This document shows positions 29,505 to 38,590 of a stretch of 64,000 nt of DNA, in pieces. Position 1 is the first letter of the stretch. Each line of letters opens with the position of its first letter. The notes under the pieces are model-generated. The model saw only the letters and a list, made by a program, of their open reading frames with translations. It was not told the DNA's origin and did no database searches. A program made the translations under genes and the position numbers. Source of the stretch: Candidatus Tectimicrobiota bacterium (lineage in GTDB: Bacteria; JACPUC01); assembly GCA_016192455.1 (NCBI GenBank), contig JACPUC010000021.1, positions 35,630-99,629 on the forward strand, read 5' to 3'.

Positions 29505-30548
29505 ATGCAGCAACACCGACGGCGTCTCATTCGGAGCAGTGCTGTGATGCTGGCCCTGCTGCTCAGCGTGCTTCTAGGTCTGGCTGCCGCGCCGGCTCCC
29601 TCGGCGTCCGCCGCCGGCGACGCCGTCCGCATTGCGGTGCCGGCGCGCAGCATGTCCTTCAGCGCCATCTACGTCGGCCAGGGCAAGAAGTTCTTCGAGG
29701 AGCAAGGACTCGACCTGCGCGTCTCGGTGGTGGCGGGGATCGGCGCTTTGCAGGCGATGCTCGCCGGCTCGACCGATTTCACCGGGCTCACCGGCACCGA
29801 GGTCATCAAGGCCCACACCAAGGGCCTCACGCCCGTCGTCATCGCGGCGGGCATCGAGCGCATGAGCATGGAGATCATCGCTGACAAGGAGAAGGCCACG
29901 GCGGCGGGGGTGACCGAGTCCTCCTCCTTGCAAGAGAAGCTCCGCTTCATGAAAGGACGCACTATCGGCGTCCTGCGCACCGGCGCCGTGGCGCATTTCT
30001 TCCTCCTCTACGCGGCGGCGAGAGGCGGACTCGATCCGAAGACCGACCTCAGCATCGTCAGCCTCGGCACACCGCCGGCGCTCTTCGCCAGCCTGGAGAA
30101 GAAACAGATTGATGCCTTCGTCTTCGTGCCGCCGATCAGCGTCATCCCCGTGGTGAAAGGATACGGCCTGCGCCTGGCGAGCGGCCCGCTGAACACCTTC
30201 CCCGAGATCGCGCCGTTCCCCTATATCTCCTTGCTCACCATGGCGAAGACCGCCCAGGAGAACCCCGGCCTGACGCGCCGCATGACCCATGCCTTCGTCA
30301 AGGGGCTGCGCCACATCCACTCGCATCCTGAGGAGTCCGCGGCGCTGGTCAAGGCGCAGTTCAAGGATGTCCCGGAGCCGGTGCTCAATGAGTCGCTGCG
30401 CCTCGTCCTGCCGTCGCACTCGAAGGATGGGCGCATCACCCTGGCGGCCATGGAGACGGCGCAGAAGTTCCTGCTCGACGGCGGCGCCATCGACAAGCCG
30501 GTGGACCTGAGCAAGACCTTCACGAACGACTTCCTACCGAAGGAATAG
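29505..30548 (+). CDS. ABC-type substrate-binding protein, NMT1 family (tandem copy 2)
   Basis: 347 residues; the ATG at 29505 follows a GGAGGAGGAAG ribosome site. The signal peptide ends near SASAAGD. Mature part begins VRIAVPARSMSFSAIYVGQG. It shares with the preceding gene the order of all major blocks and the same length, so the pair arose by tandem duplication, then diverged in the first lobe (GSTDFTGLTGTEVIKAH against GSVEFAGGTVEAAIRA), which is where ligand choice would change. The 61-base gap suggests cotranscription. Confidence 0.92.
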   Translation: MQQHRRRLIRSSAVMLALLLSVLLGLAAAPAPSASAAGDAVRIAVPARSMSFSAIYVGQGKKFFEEQGLDLRVSVVAGIGALQAMLAGSTDFTGLTGTEVIKAHTKGLTPVVIAAGIERMSMEIIADKEKATAAGVTESSSLQEKLRFMKGRTIGVLRTGAVAHFFLLYAAARGGLDPKTDLSIVSLGTPPALFASLEKKQIDAFVFVPPISVIPVVKGYGLRLASGPLNTFPEIAPFPYISLLTMAKTAQENPGLTRRMTHAFVKGLRHIHSHPEESAALVKAQFKDVPEPVLNESLRLVLPSHSKDGRITLAAMETAQKFLLDGGAIDKPVDLSKTFTNDFLPKE

Positions 30549-30645
30549 GGCGTGGGGGGCGGGCTGGCTGGGGAGGCGGCGCGGCAGCGAGGGGGGATGC
30601 CTGGGGCCGGGAGGTGACCCTCGAGGCGGCGCAAAGCGGTCCCCT

Positions 30646-31554
30646 TCACTCACCATCCTCGTATCCCGGCTCGCCCGGGATGACGAAGCGGCGCACGCCG
30701 TCCACCTCGAGGCGACGCGGCATGATCGGGGCGATGCGGCGCTGCTTGGTTGCGGCGAGGATCTCCGCGACGCTGCGCGACTGCCCTACCTGCTGGAGGT
30801 TCCGCTGCGTCGCCAGCATGGCGAGCATGGAGCCCTCGCCGATCTTCGCCAGGGCCTCCTGCGGCGTCAGCCAGGCGCCATCCACGGCTTCGCCTTGGTC
30901 ATGGCGAGGCTCCTGCCCTGGCGGCAGGACCGCCACGAAGAAGCGGGCGCTGAAGCGCCGCGGCACCCAGACCGGGGTGATCCAGTGGGCGAAGGCGTGC
31001 AGGCGGCGGGCCGCCAGGGTGAGGTTCGCGCCCGAAACGATGTCGCGGAACGACAGGGCGCGCTGACGCAGGAGCGCGGCATATTCCTGGTAGCGTGGCG
31101 CGTGGCTCTCCACGAAGGCGCCGCCGGCGTCGTAGGCCAGGAGGAGGCCGGCCTCCTCGAAGAGTTCGCGGATCGCCGCCACCCAGAGTCCGAGGCCTGG
31201 CGTCTCTCCTGGCTGCGCCCCGAAGGCCGCCGCGGCATCCTCCTCGCTGAGGCCGTCGCAGCGGCTGGTGAGGAACAGGTCCCGGTCGGCCGGGTCCACC
31301 TTCCCCCCTGGGAAGACGTAGCGACCCCCAGCGACTTCGAGCTCTTCATGCCGCTGCACGAGGTAGACCTCGAGGCCGCCGGCGCCGCTGACCGTGGGCC
31401 GATCACGCACCAGGATCACCGTCGCCGCGTCCGCGGCCGGCGCGATCTTCCCATCCCAGGGAGCGCGACTCGGCTGGAGAGGAACGGCGGCGCGTCGCTC
31501 GAGCTCTGGTCGGCCGCGGCGTTGCTGGTGAGATTCGGAGCTCTGCGAAACCAT
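30646..31554 (-). CDS. Nudix hydrolase with an insertion in the Nudix box (NUDT19-like)
   Basis: 302 residues from the ATG at 31554 (AGGA upstream). The Nudix signature is split: GGRYVFPGGKVDPADRD is followed after about 30 extra residues by AAIRELFEEAGLLL, which contains the REUxEExGU catalytic helix. An insertion at this place is a known feature of the NUDT19/RP2 subfamily, whose animal members hydrolyse CoA and acyl-CoAs. The long C-terminal region (TPVWVPRRFSARFFVA) also fits that subfamily. It would hydrolyse a diphosphate bond in a nucleotide-linked substrate; CoA is a guess from subfamily. Confidence 0.87.
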   Translation of the reverse strand: MVSQSSESHQQRRGRPELERRAAVPLQPSRAPWDGKIAPAADAATVILVRDRPTVSGAGGLEVYLVQRHEELEVAGGRYVFPGGKVDPADRDLFLTSRCDGLSEEDAAAAFGAQPGETPGLGLWVAAIRELFEEAGLLLAYDAGGAFVESHAPRYQEYAALLRQRALSFRDIVSGANLTLAARRLHAFAHWITPVWVPRRFSARFFVAVLPPGQEPRHDQGEAVDGAWLTPQEALAKIGEGSMLAMLATQRNLQQVGQSRSVAEILAATKQRRIAPIMPRRLEVDGVRRFVIPGEPGYEDGE

Positions 31555-31598
31555 GTGGCGTGTTCCTGAACAGTGGAGGATTTCTCGCCGCGGCTGCC

Positions 31599-31627
31599 TT
31601 GACACCCCCGTCCCGGACGGGTACAAC
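31599..31627 (+). promoter_or_regulatory. Sigma-70 promoter with a dyad operator filling the spacer
   Basis: TTGACA (31599-31604) is a perfect -35; 17 bases later is TACAAC (31622-31627). Within the spacer, CCCGTCC and GGACGGG (31607-31613 and 31615-31621) form a perfect 7-bp inverted repeat around one central base. A regulator bound here would sit between the -35 and -10. The promoter points toward the LLM/PEP-mutase gene pair, with a leader of about 340 bases, and lies just upstream of the divergent Nudix gene. Confidence 0.6.
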
Positions 31628-31975
31628 CCTCCGTGGTGGTCGTGAGATTAGCTACCGGTAATCGTCGCGCCGCTGTGGATTTTTGCAGCGCTTGGTTCAA
31701 ACCATACACCCCCCGGACTCAACGCGCCAGGTCGCCCGCCGCCACCGGGTAAGCCGAGCGGCTGCGTGGCGTCGGCGCCGAGGCGTCGATCAGGCAGGCC
31801 AGGGGCGCGGGCGGAGCGGCGACGCTCCGTGGCTCCCTCGTCCAGGCGCCTCCCATGAGTGCGTTCGAGGCGGGGAGGGCTTCGGGACGAAGCGCTCTCC
31901 GCGCCGCGAGCCGGCCCGTCCGCCGTACTGCGTCAAGAGTTCCCAAGGTCAGCGGGCCATCCAAGGAGCGTGACG

Positions 31976-32965
31976 ATGAAGTTCGACGTCGAATTCAACT
32001 CGGCTGGACAGCTCTCCGTCGAGGCCGTCCTCGAAGGCGCCGTGGTGGCTGAGCAGAAGGGCTTCCACACGGTCTGGAAGGGCGAGTCCAACAGCAAGGA
32101 CCCCCTCGTCCTCCTGACGGCCATCGCGGCCCGCACGCAGCGCATTAACCTGGGGACGGCCGTCTACCATATCTTCGGGCGCACGCCGGTCACCCTCGGC
32201 ATTATGGCCGCCAGCCTCGACGAGCTGTCGGGAGGACGCTTCATCTTCGGCCTTGGCGTGGCGAACCGGAACATCGCCACCTGGCACGGCCAGTCGTTTG
32301 CGAAGCCGCTGAAAGCAATCCGCGAGTACGTGGAGATCGTGCAGCAGACCTTCAGCGGCCAGAAGGTTTCGTACAAAGGCGAGTTCTTCTCCGCGGAGGG
32401 GTTCCGCCTTGCCTTCAAGCCGGTGAGCGCCCGCCTGCCGATCTACCTCGCCGGCCTGGGACCCAAAATGACGCGCCTGGCCGGCAGCATCGCGGACGGC
32501 GTCCTCATCAACATGGGCACGCCGGGGAAGATCGGGGAGATCGCCTCGAACGCGCGCGAAGGCGCCGCCGCGGCGGGCCGGAACCCGGGTGACGTTGCAA
32601 TCGTCGCCAAGGTGCGCTGCTCGATCCACGAGGACATCAAGGTCGCCCGCTCGAACCTGAAGAAGATCGTCACCTTTTACGGCCTTGCCGATCACTACCG
32701 CGATGCCCTGCGCGGCCTCGGGTTCGGCAGCCTCGTCGATACCCTCCACGAGACCTGGAAGCAGAAGGGTTTCCACGCCGCCAAGGAGCAGGTCGCGGAC
32801 GAGGTGCTCGATCAGCTCCCAACCATCGCCGCCACCTCCATGGCGCACCTGAAGGAGCGCCTGCGGCCCTTCGAAGCGAGCGCCGCGACGCGCCTCATCA
32901 TCCCCTACGTGCCGGTCACCGACGACTACGCCGCCGAGGTCCTGGCATTCCTGCGCGACTGGTAG
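31976..32965 (+). CDS. LLM-class flavin or F420-dependent oxidoreductase
   Basis: 329 residues; the ATG at 31976 has AAGGAG at good spacing, so the longer upstream frame is rejected. Family blocks are present: RTQRINLGTAVYHIFGRTPV, ELSGGRFIFGLGVANR and PIYLAGLGPKMTRLAGSIADG. This is closer to the methylene-tetrahydromethanopterin reductase-like/F420 branch than to alkanal monooxygenases. Substrate unknown. It sits 62 bases before an isocitrate lyase/PEP mutase family gene and likely forms an operon with it, which suggests a shared catabolic route. Confidence 0.9.
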   Translation: MKFDVEFNSAGQLSVEAVLEGAVVAEQKGFHTVWKGESNSKDPLVLLTAIAARTQRINLGTAVYHIFGRTPVTLGIMAASLDELSGGRFIFGLGVANRNIATWHGQSFAKPLKAIREYVEIVQQTFSGQKVSYKGEFFSAEGFRLAFKPVSARLPIYLAGLGPKMTRLAGSIADGVLINMGTPGKIGEIASNAREGAAAAGRNPGDVAIVAKVRCSIHEDIKVARSNLKKIVTFYGLADHYRDALRGLGFGSLVDTLHETWKQKGFHAAKEQVADEVLDQLPTIAATSMAHLKERLRPFEASAATRLIIPYVPVTDDYAAEVLAFLRDW

Positions 32966-33027
32966 GCGTTGGAAGCGGCGTCAGCTTCTCCGCCTGCGCC
33001 GCCGCGACGCCCCGAGGGAGCCCCAGC

Positions 33028-33900
33028 ATGGAGCCGGCGACGCAATTGCGGCGACTCCTCGAGGATCCCGGCATCCTGGTGCTGCCTGGCGTCTACGATG
33101 CCCTGAGCGCCCGCCTCGCCGAGCAGGTCGGCTTCGCCGCCCTCTTCACCAGCGGCTTCGGCATCGCCGCCTCCAGCCTGGGTCTGCCGGACTACGGCCT
33201 GATGACGATGACCGAGTCCCTCGAGCGCGTGCGGCGCATCGTGCAGGCCGTCAGCCGGCCGGTGGTGGCGGACTGCGATACCGGCTACGGCAACCCCCTG
33301 AACGTCATGCGCACCGTGCACGAGTGCCTGGCCATCGGCGTCGCCGGTATCATCCTCGAGGACCAGGAATGGCCGAAGAAGTGCGGCCACATGCAGGCGA
33401 AGCGCGTCATCCCCCTCGCCGAGCAGGTGGAGAAGATCAAGGCGGCGGTGCAGGCGCGCGGCGAGCGCGACCTGGTGCTCATCGGCCGCACCGACGCCCG
33501 CGAGCCCCTCGGCATCGAGGAGGCGCTGCGGCGCGGCAAGGCCTTCGCCGAGGCGGGGGCGGACGTGGTGTTCATTGAAGCGCCGCAGTCCGTGGACGAG
33601 CTGCGCCTGATCAGCAGGGAGATCAAGGCGCCGACCTTCGCCAACATGATCGAGGGGGGCAAGACGCCTCTCCTCAGCCGCGAGGAGCTCCGGGACCTCG
33701 GTTTTAAGATTGTCGTCTTCCCCCTCTCCTCGTTGTTTGCCGCCGCCTGGGCCATGCGTGCGGTGCTGCAACGGCTGAAGGAGACCGGCTCCACTCAGGG
33801 ATTCAACGATCTCGCTGATTTCCACGCCTTTGAGGAGCTGATGCGCGTGCCGCACTATCGCGCCCTCGAGCAGCAATTCCGTGTTGATGGCGCGGCCTGA
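33028..33900 (+). CDS. Isocitrate lyase/PEP mutase family lyase
   Basis: 290 residues, a TIM barrel. Metal-binding DCDTGYGN is at residues 82-89, EDQ at 111-113, and the catalytic loop PKKCGH at 116-121, which marks C-C lyases such as methylisocitrate lyase and 2,3-dimethylmalate lyase rather than phosphonopyruvate mutases. LIGRTDAR follows. The product could be pyruvate plus a dicarboxylate. No prp genes lie nearby to support methylcitrate cycle use, and pairing with an LLM enzyme suggests another substrate. The start ATG is preceded by GAGGGAG. Confidence 0.88.
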   Translation: MEPATQLRRLLEDPGILVLPGVYDALSARLAEQVGFAALFTSGFGIAASSLGLPDYGLMTMTESLERVRRIVQAVSRPVVADCDTGYGNPLNVMRTVHECLAIGVAGIILEDQEWPKKCGHMQAKRVIPLAEQVEKIKAAVQARGERDLVLIGRTDAREPLGIEEALRRGKAFAEAGADVVFIEAPQSVDELRLISREIKAPTFANMIEGGKTPLLSREELRDLGFKIVVFPLSSLFAAAWAMRAVLQRLKETGSTQGFNDLADFHAFEELMRVPHYRALEQQFRVDGAA

Positions 33901-34184
33901 CCGCAAGCTCCCCTGCCGTGACTGCCGCCACCCCGCCGAAACTCCCAGCCCGCCAACCTCGTGAGCATCCGCGCCCGGACGGCCCCACCTCGTCGCTCTC
34001 CGGCTGATCTCTTCTTATACTGCGAACGAAGCATCTCGCGCCGTCCGGCCATCCCTCCAGGTGCGGCCATGCTCTCATGCTTCGTTGCGGAGCGCGTTCC
34101 GGCGCGCCACGAGGCGGAATTCCTGTCGGGAACCGTGCCGGGCGCGGCCCTTGAGTCGCCCCCGTGGCGCTCGAAGGAGGAAGC

Positions 34185-34838
34185 ATGCTCTCTTCCCCCG
34201 TGTCACTCGTCCCTCTCTTCCTCTCCTGCCTGGTCCTCCTGCAGCTCGGCTTCCCCACGAACGGCAACCCGCAGACGATGGAGGAGCTCCTGCTCACCCT
34301 GCGCGCGGGCACGGCGGAGGAGAAGGTGCGGGCGGTGATCCAGCTCGTGAACCGTGGCGATCAACGAGCCCTGCCGCACCTCAAGGAAGCGCTGCGCGAC
34401 GCGCATGAGCGCGTCCGGCAGGCCGCCGAGCAGGGGATGTGGGCGCTCTGGCTGCAATCCAGCGATGCCGCCGTCGACACGCTCATGGAGCGTGGCATCC
34501 GGCTTCTGGAACAACGCCGCTTCGAGGAGGCGGTGCAGGTCTTCGCGGACATCGTCGCTCAAGCTCCGGGCTTCGCCGAGGGCTACAATAAACGCGCCAC
34601 CGTCTACTACCTCATGAAGGAGTTCGACAAGTCGCTGCGCGACTGCGCGGCGACGCTGCGGCTCAACCCTGATCACTTCGGTGCCTTGAGCGGCAGCGGC
34701 CTGTGCTACGTCGGCCTGAAGCGCTACCGCGAAGCGCTGCGGGCCTTCCGGCGCGCCGTGGCGGTCAATCCGAACCTCGAGAGCATCAAGGAGTACATCA
34801 AGGATCTCGAGGCCTACCTGCGCAACCGCTCGCTCTGA
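34185..34838 (+). CDS. Exported HEAT/TPR repeat protein
   Basis: 217 residues; ATG at 34185 has AAGGAGGAAG before it. A signal peptide covers about residues 1-30. Residues ~35-95 form HEAT-like helices (RGDQRALPHLKEALRD). From ~100 to the end are three TPR units (RRFEEAVQVFADIVAQAPGF, KEFDKSLRDCAATLRLNPDH, KRYREALRAFRRAVAVNPN). It is probably a periplasmic protein-interaction scaffold; no lipobox cysteine is evident at the cleavage region. A TATACT at 34016-34021 may be part of its promoter. Convergent with the VIT gene. Confidence 0.85.
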   Translation: MLSSPVSLVPLFLSCLVLLQLGFPTNGNPQTMEELLLTLRAGTAEEKVRAVIQLVNRGDQRALPHLKEALRDAHERVRQAAEQGMWALWLQSSDAAVDTLMERGIRLLEQRRFEEAVQVFADIVAQAPGFAEGYNKRATVYYLMKEFDKSLRDCAATLRLNPDHFGALSGSGLCYVGLKRYREALRAFRRAVAVNPNLESIKEYIKDLEAYLRNRSL

Positions 34839-34930
34839 CGACGGCGGCGGGCAGCGTCGGATAGGCTTCCAGCCGGTCATCTCTCGGCTGGTGGGGAGCG
34901 GCCCGGGGGGAGGATGCAGCGCGGTGGGGG

Positions 34931-35716
34931 TTACTTGAGGATAAGTGAGGAGAAGTGGCCGAAGAGGAGGCCGGCGCTGCCGGCAAGGATGCCGATGATC
35001 ATGATCTCCAGACCATTGCGCACCCAGTTGAGCTTCGTCACCTTGCTGCGGCCGGCTCCAATGAAGAAGAGCGCCACGAGGGAGACAATCCCGGCAACCT
35101 TTGCGGCAAGGGGCGCGCGATGGGTAAAGGCGAACGGCAAGAGCGGCGGCAACGCCCCGATGAGGAAGGAGATCCCCATCGTCGCGCCGACCTTCAAGGG
35201 GTTATCGAATGTCTCCGGCACGATCCCCAGCTCTTCCTTGGCCATGAACTCGAGCCAGTGCTGCTTGTCCGAGGTGACGCGCTTCACGAGAATGTCGGCC
35301 TCGCTCTTCGTAAAGCCCTTCTCGGCGAAGATCTCCTGCATCTCCGCGATCTCTTTTTCCGGCACCTCCTCGATTTCCCGCGCCTCGCGCCGCAGCTCGC
35401 GGTCGAAGTACTCGCTCTGCGACTTCGTGGAGATGTAGGCCCCGAAGAACATGGAGATCGCCCCGGCGAACATCGCCATGATGCCCGCCAAGAGCACCAG
35501 ATTGCTCTCCTTGATGGACGCAGCCAGCCCCATGACAAAGCCGATGGTCGTGATGAGGCCGTCGTTCATGCCGAAGACCACCTCGCGGATGGCCCGGCCT
35601 TTGGGGGTATGCCACTCCTCGCCGTGAAAGCGCTTGGAGAAGTGTCCGACGCGCGCCCGATACTCCTTCAAGATATCTTCCGGCATTGCCGGAGTGGAAC
35701 TTGCATCGCTCTCCAT
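34931..35716 (-). CDS. VIT1/CCC1-family iron/manganese transporter
   Basis: 261 residues. Five membrane segments are seen with the family opening AIREVVFGMNDGLITTIGFV, then MFAGAISMFFGAYIS, a central hydrophilic arm (about residues 95-165) rich in Glu that would bind metal, and two closing segments. Such proteins move ferrous iron or manganese out of the cytoplasm by proton antiport. The ATG at 35716 has no ribosome site; a structured CRISPR-like repeat ends six bases upstream of it. ATG at 35686 is the next option, also without a clear site. Translation may therefore depend on that upstream sequence. Confidence 0.92.
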   Translation of the reverse strand: MESDASSTPAMPEDILKEYRARVGHFSKRFHGEEWHTPKGRAIREVVFGMNDGLITTIGFVMGLAASIKESNLVLLAGIMAMFAGAISMFFGAYISTKSQSEYFDRELRREAREIEEVPEKEIAEMQEIFAEKGFTKSEADILVKRVTSDKQHWLEFMAKEELGIVPETFDNPLKVGATMGISFLIGALPPLLPFAFTHRAPLAAKVAGIVSLVALFFIGAGRSKVTKLNWVRNGLEIMIIGILAGSAGLLFGHFSSLILK

Positions 35717-35722
35717 CGTTTC

Positions 35723-35754
35723 GTTTCAATCCACGCCTCCGCGCGGGAGGCGAC
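35723..35754 (-). CRISPR. Solitary type I-C-like CRISPR repeat
   Basis: A 32-base unit read on the minus strand begins GTCGC and ends TGGATTGAAAC. CGCCTCC and GGAGGCG form a perfect 7-bp stem with a 5-base CGCGC loop, leaving an 11-base 3' handle. Both the layout and the handle match type I-C repeats such as those of Desulfovibrio and Pseudomonas. No second copy follows at spacer distance on either side and there are no cas genes in the window. The repeat lies six bases upstream of the VIT transporter ATG, in the same orientation. Confidence 0.75.
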
Positions 35755-35860
35755 CGCGTGCCGGCTTCCACCAGGAAAGCGAGAGTGCAGCCCCGCACTA
35801 CCCTACGGCTGATCCGCCGGCCGCCTTCCGGCTCGCCGGCCGACGGCTGCGGCAAGCAGC

Positions 35861-36691
35861 CTACGCGAGGCTCGCCAGGCTGGCGCTCTCGAGGTCCGGC
35901 TCCCGGCCGTTGAGGAGGGGGATGAGCAGACGCCGGATGTTGGTGGCGCGGCCCGTGCTCAACTCCACCGTCACGACCACGCCCGCCAGGACCGCGTCTT
36001 TCTTCGCCGCTTCGAAGCGCTTCGGCATCTGCGAGAGGAACTTCTCGATGACGATCTCTTTCTGAATGCCGATGACCGAGTCGTAGGGTCCCGTCATGCC
36101 GACATCCGTGATGTAGGCGGTGCCCCGGGGGAGGATGCGCTCATCCGCGGTCTGCACGTGGGTGTGGCTCCCCACCACGGCGCTGACGCGGCCATCCAGG
36201 TACCAGCCCATGGCGATCTTCTCGGAGGTCGCCTCGGCGTGCATGTCGACGAAGATGACCTCGCATTGCGGCCGCAAGCGCTCGATCTCTTCATCCGCTT
36301 TGCGGAACGGACAATCGACGGTCGACATGAACACCCGCCCCATCAGGTTCAGCACGCCGATACGCGTTCCATCAGGGGCCACCACGACGTGGCTGCCCCT
36401 CCCAGGCACGTCCTCGGGATAGTTCGCCGGGCGCAGGAGGCGCGTCTCATGGCTGATGCACTCGAAGACCTCCTTCTTGTCCCAGACGTGGTTCCCGGAA
36501 GTGAGGACATTGATGCCGCTCTTCAGCAGCTCGTCGATGATCGCCGGCGTTACGCCTGCGCCGCCCGCGGCGTTCTCACAGTTGGCAATGCAGACATCCG
36601 CGCCGTAGTGCTGCACAATCTCGCCGAGGAGACGCTGCACCACCATGCGCCCGGGCTTGCCAAAAATGTCGCCGATGTAGACGAGTTTCAC
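35861..36691 (-). CDS. ymdB: YmdB-family metallophosphoesterase
   Basis: 276 residues. Metal-site motifs are in order: YIGDIFGKPGR, CENAAGGAG, TSGNHVWD, VDMHAEATSEK and VGSHTHVQTAD. The family hydrolyses 2',3'-cyclic nucleotides and in Bacillus controls biofilm and sporulation decisions. It follows rny on the same strand, the linkage known from Firmicutes and many Deltaproteobacteria, tying it to RNA turnover. Normal length; ATG start at 36691. Confidence 0.94.
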   Translation of the reverse strand: MKLVYIGDIFGKPGRMVVQRLLGEIVQHYGADVCIANCENAAGGAGVTPAIIDELLKSGINVLTSGNHVWDKKEVFECISHETRLLRPANYPEDVPGRGSHVVVAPDGTRIGVLNLMGRVFMSTVDCPFRKADEEIERLRPQCEVIFVDMHAEATSEKIAMGWYLDGRVSAVVGSHTHVQTADERILPRGTAYITDVGMTGPYDSVIGIQKEIVIEKFLSQMPKRFEAAKKDAVLAGVVVTVELSTGRATNIRRLLIPLLNGREPDLESASLASLA

Positions 36692-37027
36692 GCCCGTTCC
36701 CTTGCCCCTTGCAGGTGCAGCGGTCTCCCTCGCTCAGCGCCGATGAGCGCATTCCGAACGCTCCCGGCGCGGCTCGTCCGTCGCCGCCGCACGTTTGTCC
36801 GCCGCTCCGAGGTTTCGGTTCAGCCTTGCGGCTTGCACGCCGATCGGACGACGCCGCGGGGAACGATCACCTCTCCCGCTGCGTGCTCGGTGCTGGCGCT
36901 CAGCCCGCCCCAAGGGGGAGCGAACCCCGACAGGCGCGGGGAGGGCTTCACTCCCTGGCCCCGCCGCCCCGCCCAGCGGCGCCCGCGCGACGCCGGGACG
37001 GCAGCGTGCCGAGGCGCTGGCCTGGGT
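36692..37027. other. Gap between rny and ymdB, no gene seen
   Basis: About 335 GC-rich bases. No promoter, hairpin with T run, or reading frame with a ribosome site on either strand stands out. Confidence 0.45.
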
Positions 37028-38590
37028 CTAGCGCGCATACTCCACCGAACGCATCTCGCGAATTACCGTCACCTTGATCTCGCCCGGGTAGGCTACTTCC
37101 TCCTCAATCCGTTTGGCGATGTCCCGAGCCAGCAACTGCGCCTCCGCGTCGCTGATCTCGCTCGGTTCCACGATGACGCGAATCTCGCGCCCGGCTTGGA
37201 TCGCGTAGGCCTTCTGGACTCCGGCAAAGGAGTCGCAGATGTTCTCGAGCTGCTCGAGGCGCTTGATGTAGTTCTCCAGCATCTCGCGGCGGGCGCCGGG
37301 ACGGGCCGCCGAGATGGCATCGGCCGCCTGCACGATGATGGCTTCCAGCGATTGCGCCTCGGCATCCTCGTGGTGGGCCTCAATGGCGTTGAGGACCTGC
37401 TTCGATTCGTTGCCGCGCTTCAGAATCTCGACGCTGATCTGCGTGTGGGTCCCATCGTGCTGGTGGGTGACCGCCTTGCCGATGTCGTGCAGCAGCCCGG
37501 CGCGCTTCGCCACCTTCACATCACATCCCAGCTCCGCCGCGATCACCCCGGCGATGTAGGCCACCTCCTTGGAGTGCTGCAGCATGTTCTGGGAGTAGCT
37601 GGTGCGATACCTCAGGCGGCCCAGCAGGCGCAGGACCTCCTGGTGCAGGTTATCGACGCCGGCTTCGAAGGCCGCTTTCTCCCCCTCCTCGCGCAGGGAG
37701 GTCGACATCTCCTTGGTGACGCGCGCCACCATCTCTTCGATGCGCGCCGGATGGATGCGCCCGTCCGCGATGAGCCGTTCGAGCGCCAAGCGGGCGATCT
37801 CCCGCTTCACTGGATCGAAGCCGCTCAAGATCACCGCTTCCGGGGTGTCATCGACGATGAGGTCGATGCCGGTGGCCATTTGCAGGGCGCGGATGTTCCG
37901 CCCCTCGCGGCCGATGATGCGGCCCTTCATCTCCTCGTTCGGCAGACCCACCACGGAGACGGTGGTCTCGGCGACATATTCGGAGGCGCAGCTTTGGATC
38001 GCATAGCCGAGAATTTCCCGCGCTTTGCGATCCGCGGTCTCGCGCGTCTGGCGCTCCAGCCGCCGCAGCTTCTCGGCGCACTCCAGGCGAGCCTCGCGCA
38101 GCATCTCGTCCATGAGGGACTGACGCGCCTCGCTGGCGGTCATGCCGGCGATGAGCTCCAGCTTCACCTTGGCCTCGTGAAGCTGCTGGTCCACCCGCGT
38201 GCGATCGCCGGCCAAGCTCTCCTCCAGCCCCTGAAGCTGCCGCTGCTGCTTGGCGAGGGTCTTCTCCTGGCCCTCGCAGAGGGTGACCCGCTGGTTCAGG
38301 GTCTGCTCGCGTTCGTCGAGGCGTTGCGACATGCGCTTCAGCTCGAGCTGCCGCTCGCGCGTCTCCTCCTCGAAGGCCAGGCGCGTCTGCAGGAGCTTCT
38401 CCTTGGCCTCCAGCTCAGCATCGTGCCGTCGTCTCTTCACCTCTTCGTCGGTCTGTTGCCGCAGCCGCTCCGCCTCTCGGTCCAGCTCGGCGCGTCGCTT
38501 GCGGATGAGGGAGCGCCCCACACCCAGGCCAATGACGAGGCCGATGCCAAGGGCTACCACCGCCAACAGGATCATGAATGTGAGTTGCAT
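37028..38590 (-). CDS. rny: Ribonuclease Y
   Basis: 520 residues from the ATG at 38590, which has GGGAGG eleven bases before it; a GTG at 38602 would add four residues but abuts that site. Layout: N-terminal membrane helix (about 5-27), long coiled coil (30-190), KH domain with [15 protein letters not shown], then HD domain with [10 protein letters not shown] and LLHDIGKA. It is the membrane-bound endoribonuclease that starts mRNA decay in bacteria without RNase E or alongside it. GGAG and CTCC between the site and the ATG could form a small stem over the ribosome site. Confidence 0.97.
   Translation of the reverse strand: MQLTFMILLAVVALGIGLVIGLGVGRSLIRKRRAELDREAERLRQQTDEEVKRRRHDAELEAKEKLLQTRLAFEEETRERQLELKRMSQRLDEREQTLNQRVTLCEGQEKTLAKQQRQLQGLEESLAGDRTRVDQQLHEAKVKLELIAGMTASEARQSLMDEMLREARLECAEKLRRLERQTRETADRKAREILGYAIQSCASEYVAETTVSVVGLPNEEMKGRIIGREGRNIRALQMATGIDLIVDDTPEAVILSGFDPVKREIARLALERLIADGRIHPARIEEMVARVTKEMSTSLREEGEKAAFEAGVDNLHQEVLRLLGRLRYRTSYSQNMLQHSKEVAYIAGVIAAELGCDVKVAKRAGLLHDIGKAVTHQHDGTHTQISVEILKRGNESKQVLNAIEAHHEDAEAQSLEAIIVQAADAISAARPGARREMLENYIKRLEQLENICDSFAGVQKAYAIQAGREIRVIVEPSEISDAEAQLLARDIAKRIEEEVAYPGEIKVTVIREMRSVEYAR

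Noticed and set aside
31683-31973. A 96-residue reading frame after the TTGACA promoter
   Set aside because: Very rich in Arg with no ribosome site or family features; it looks like a chance frame in GC-rich leader DNA.
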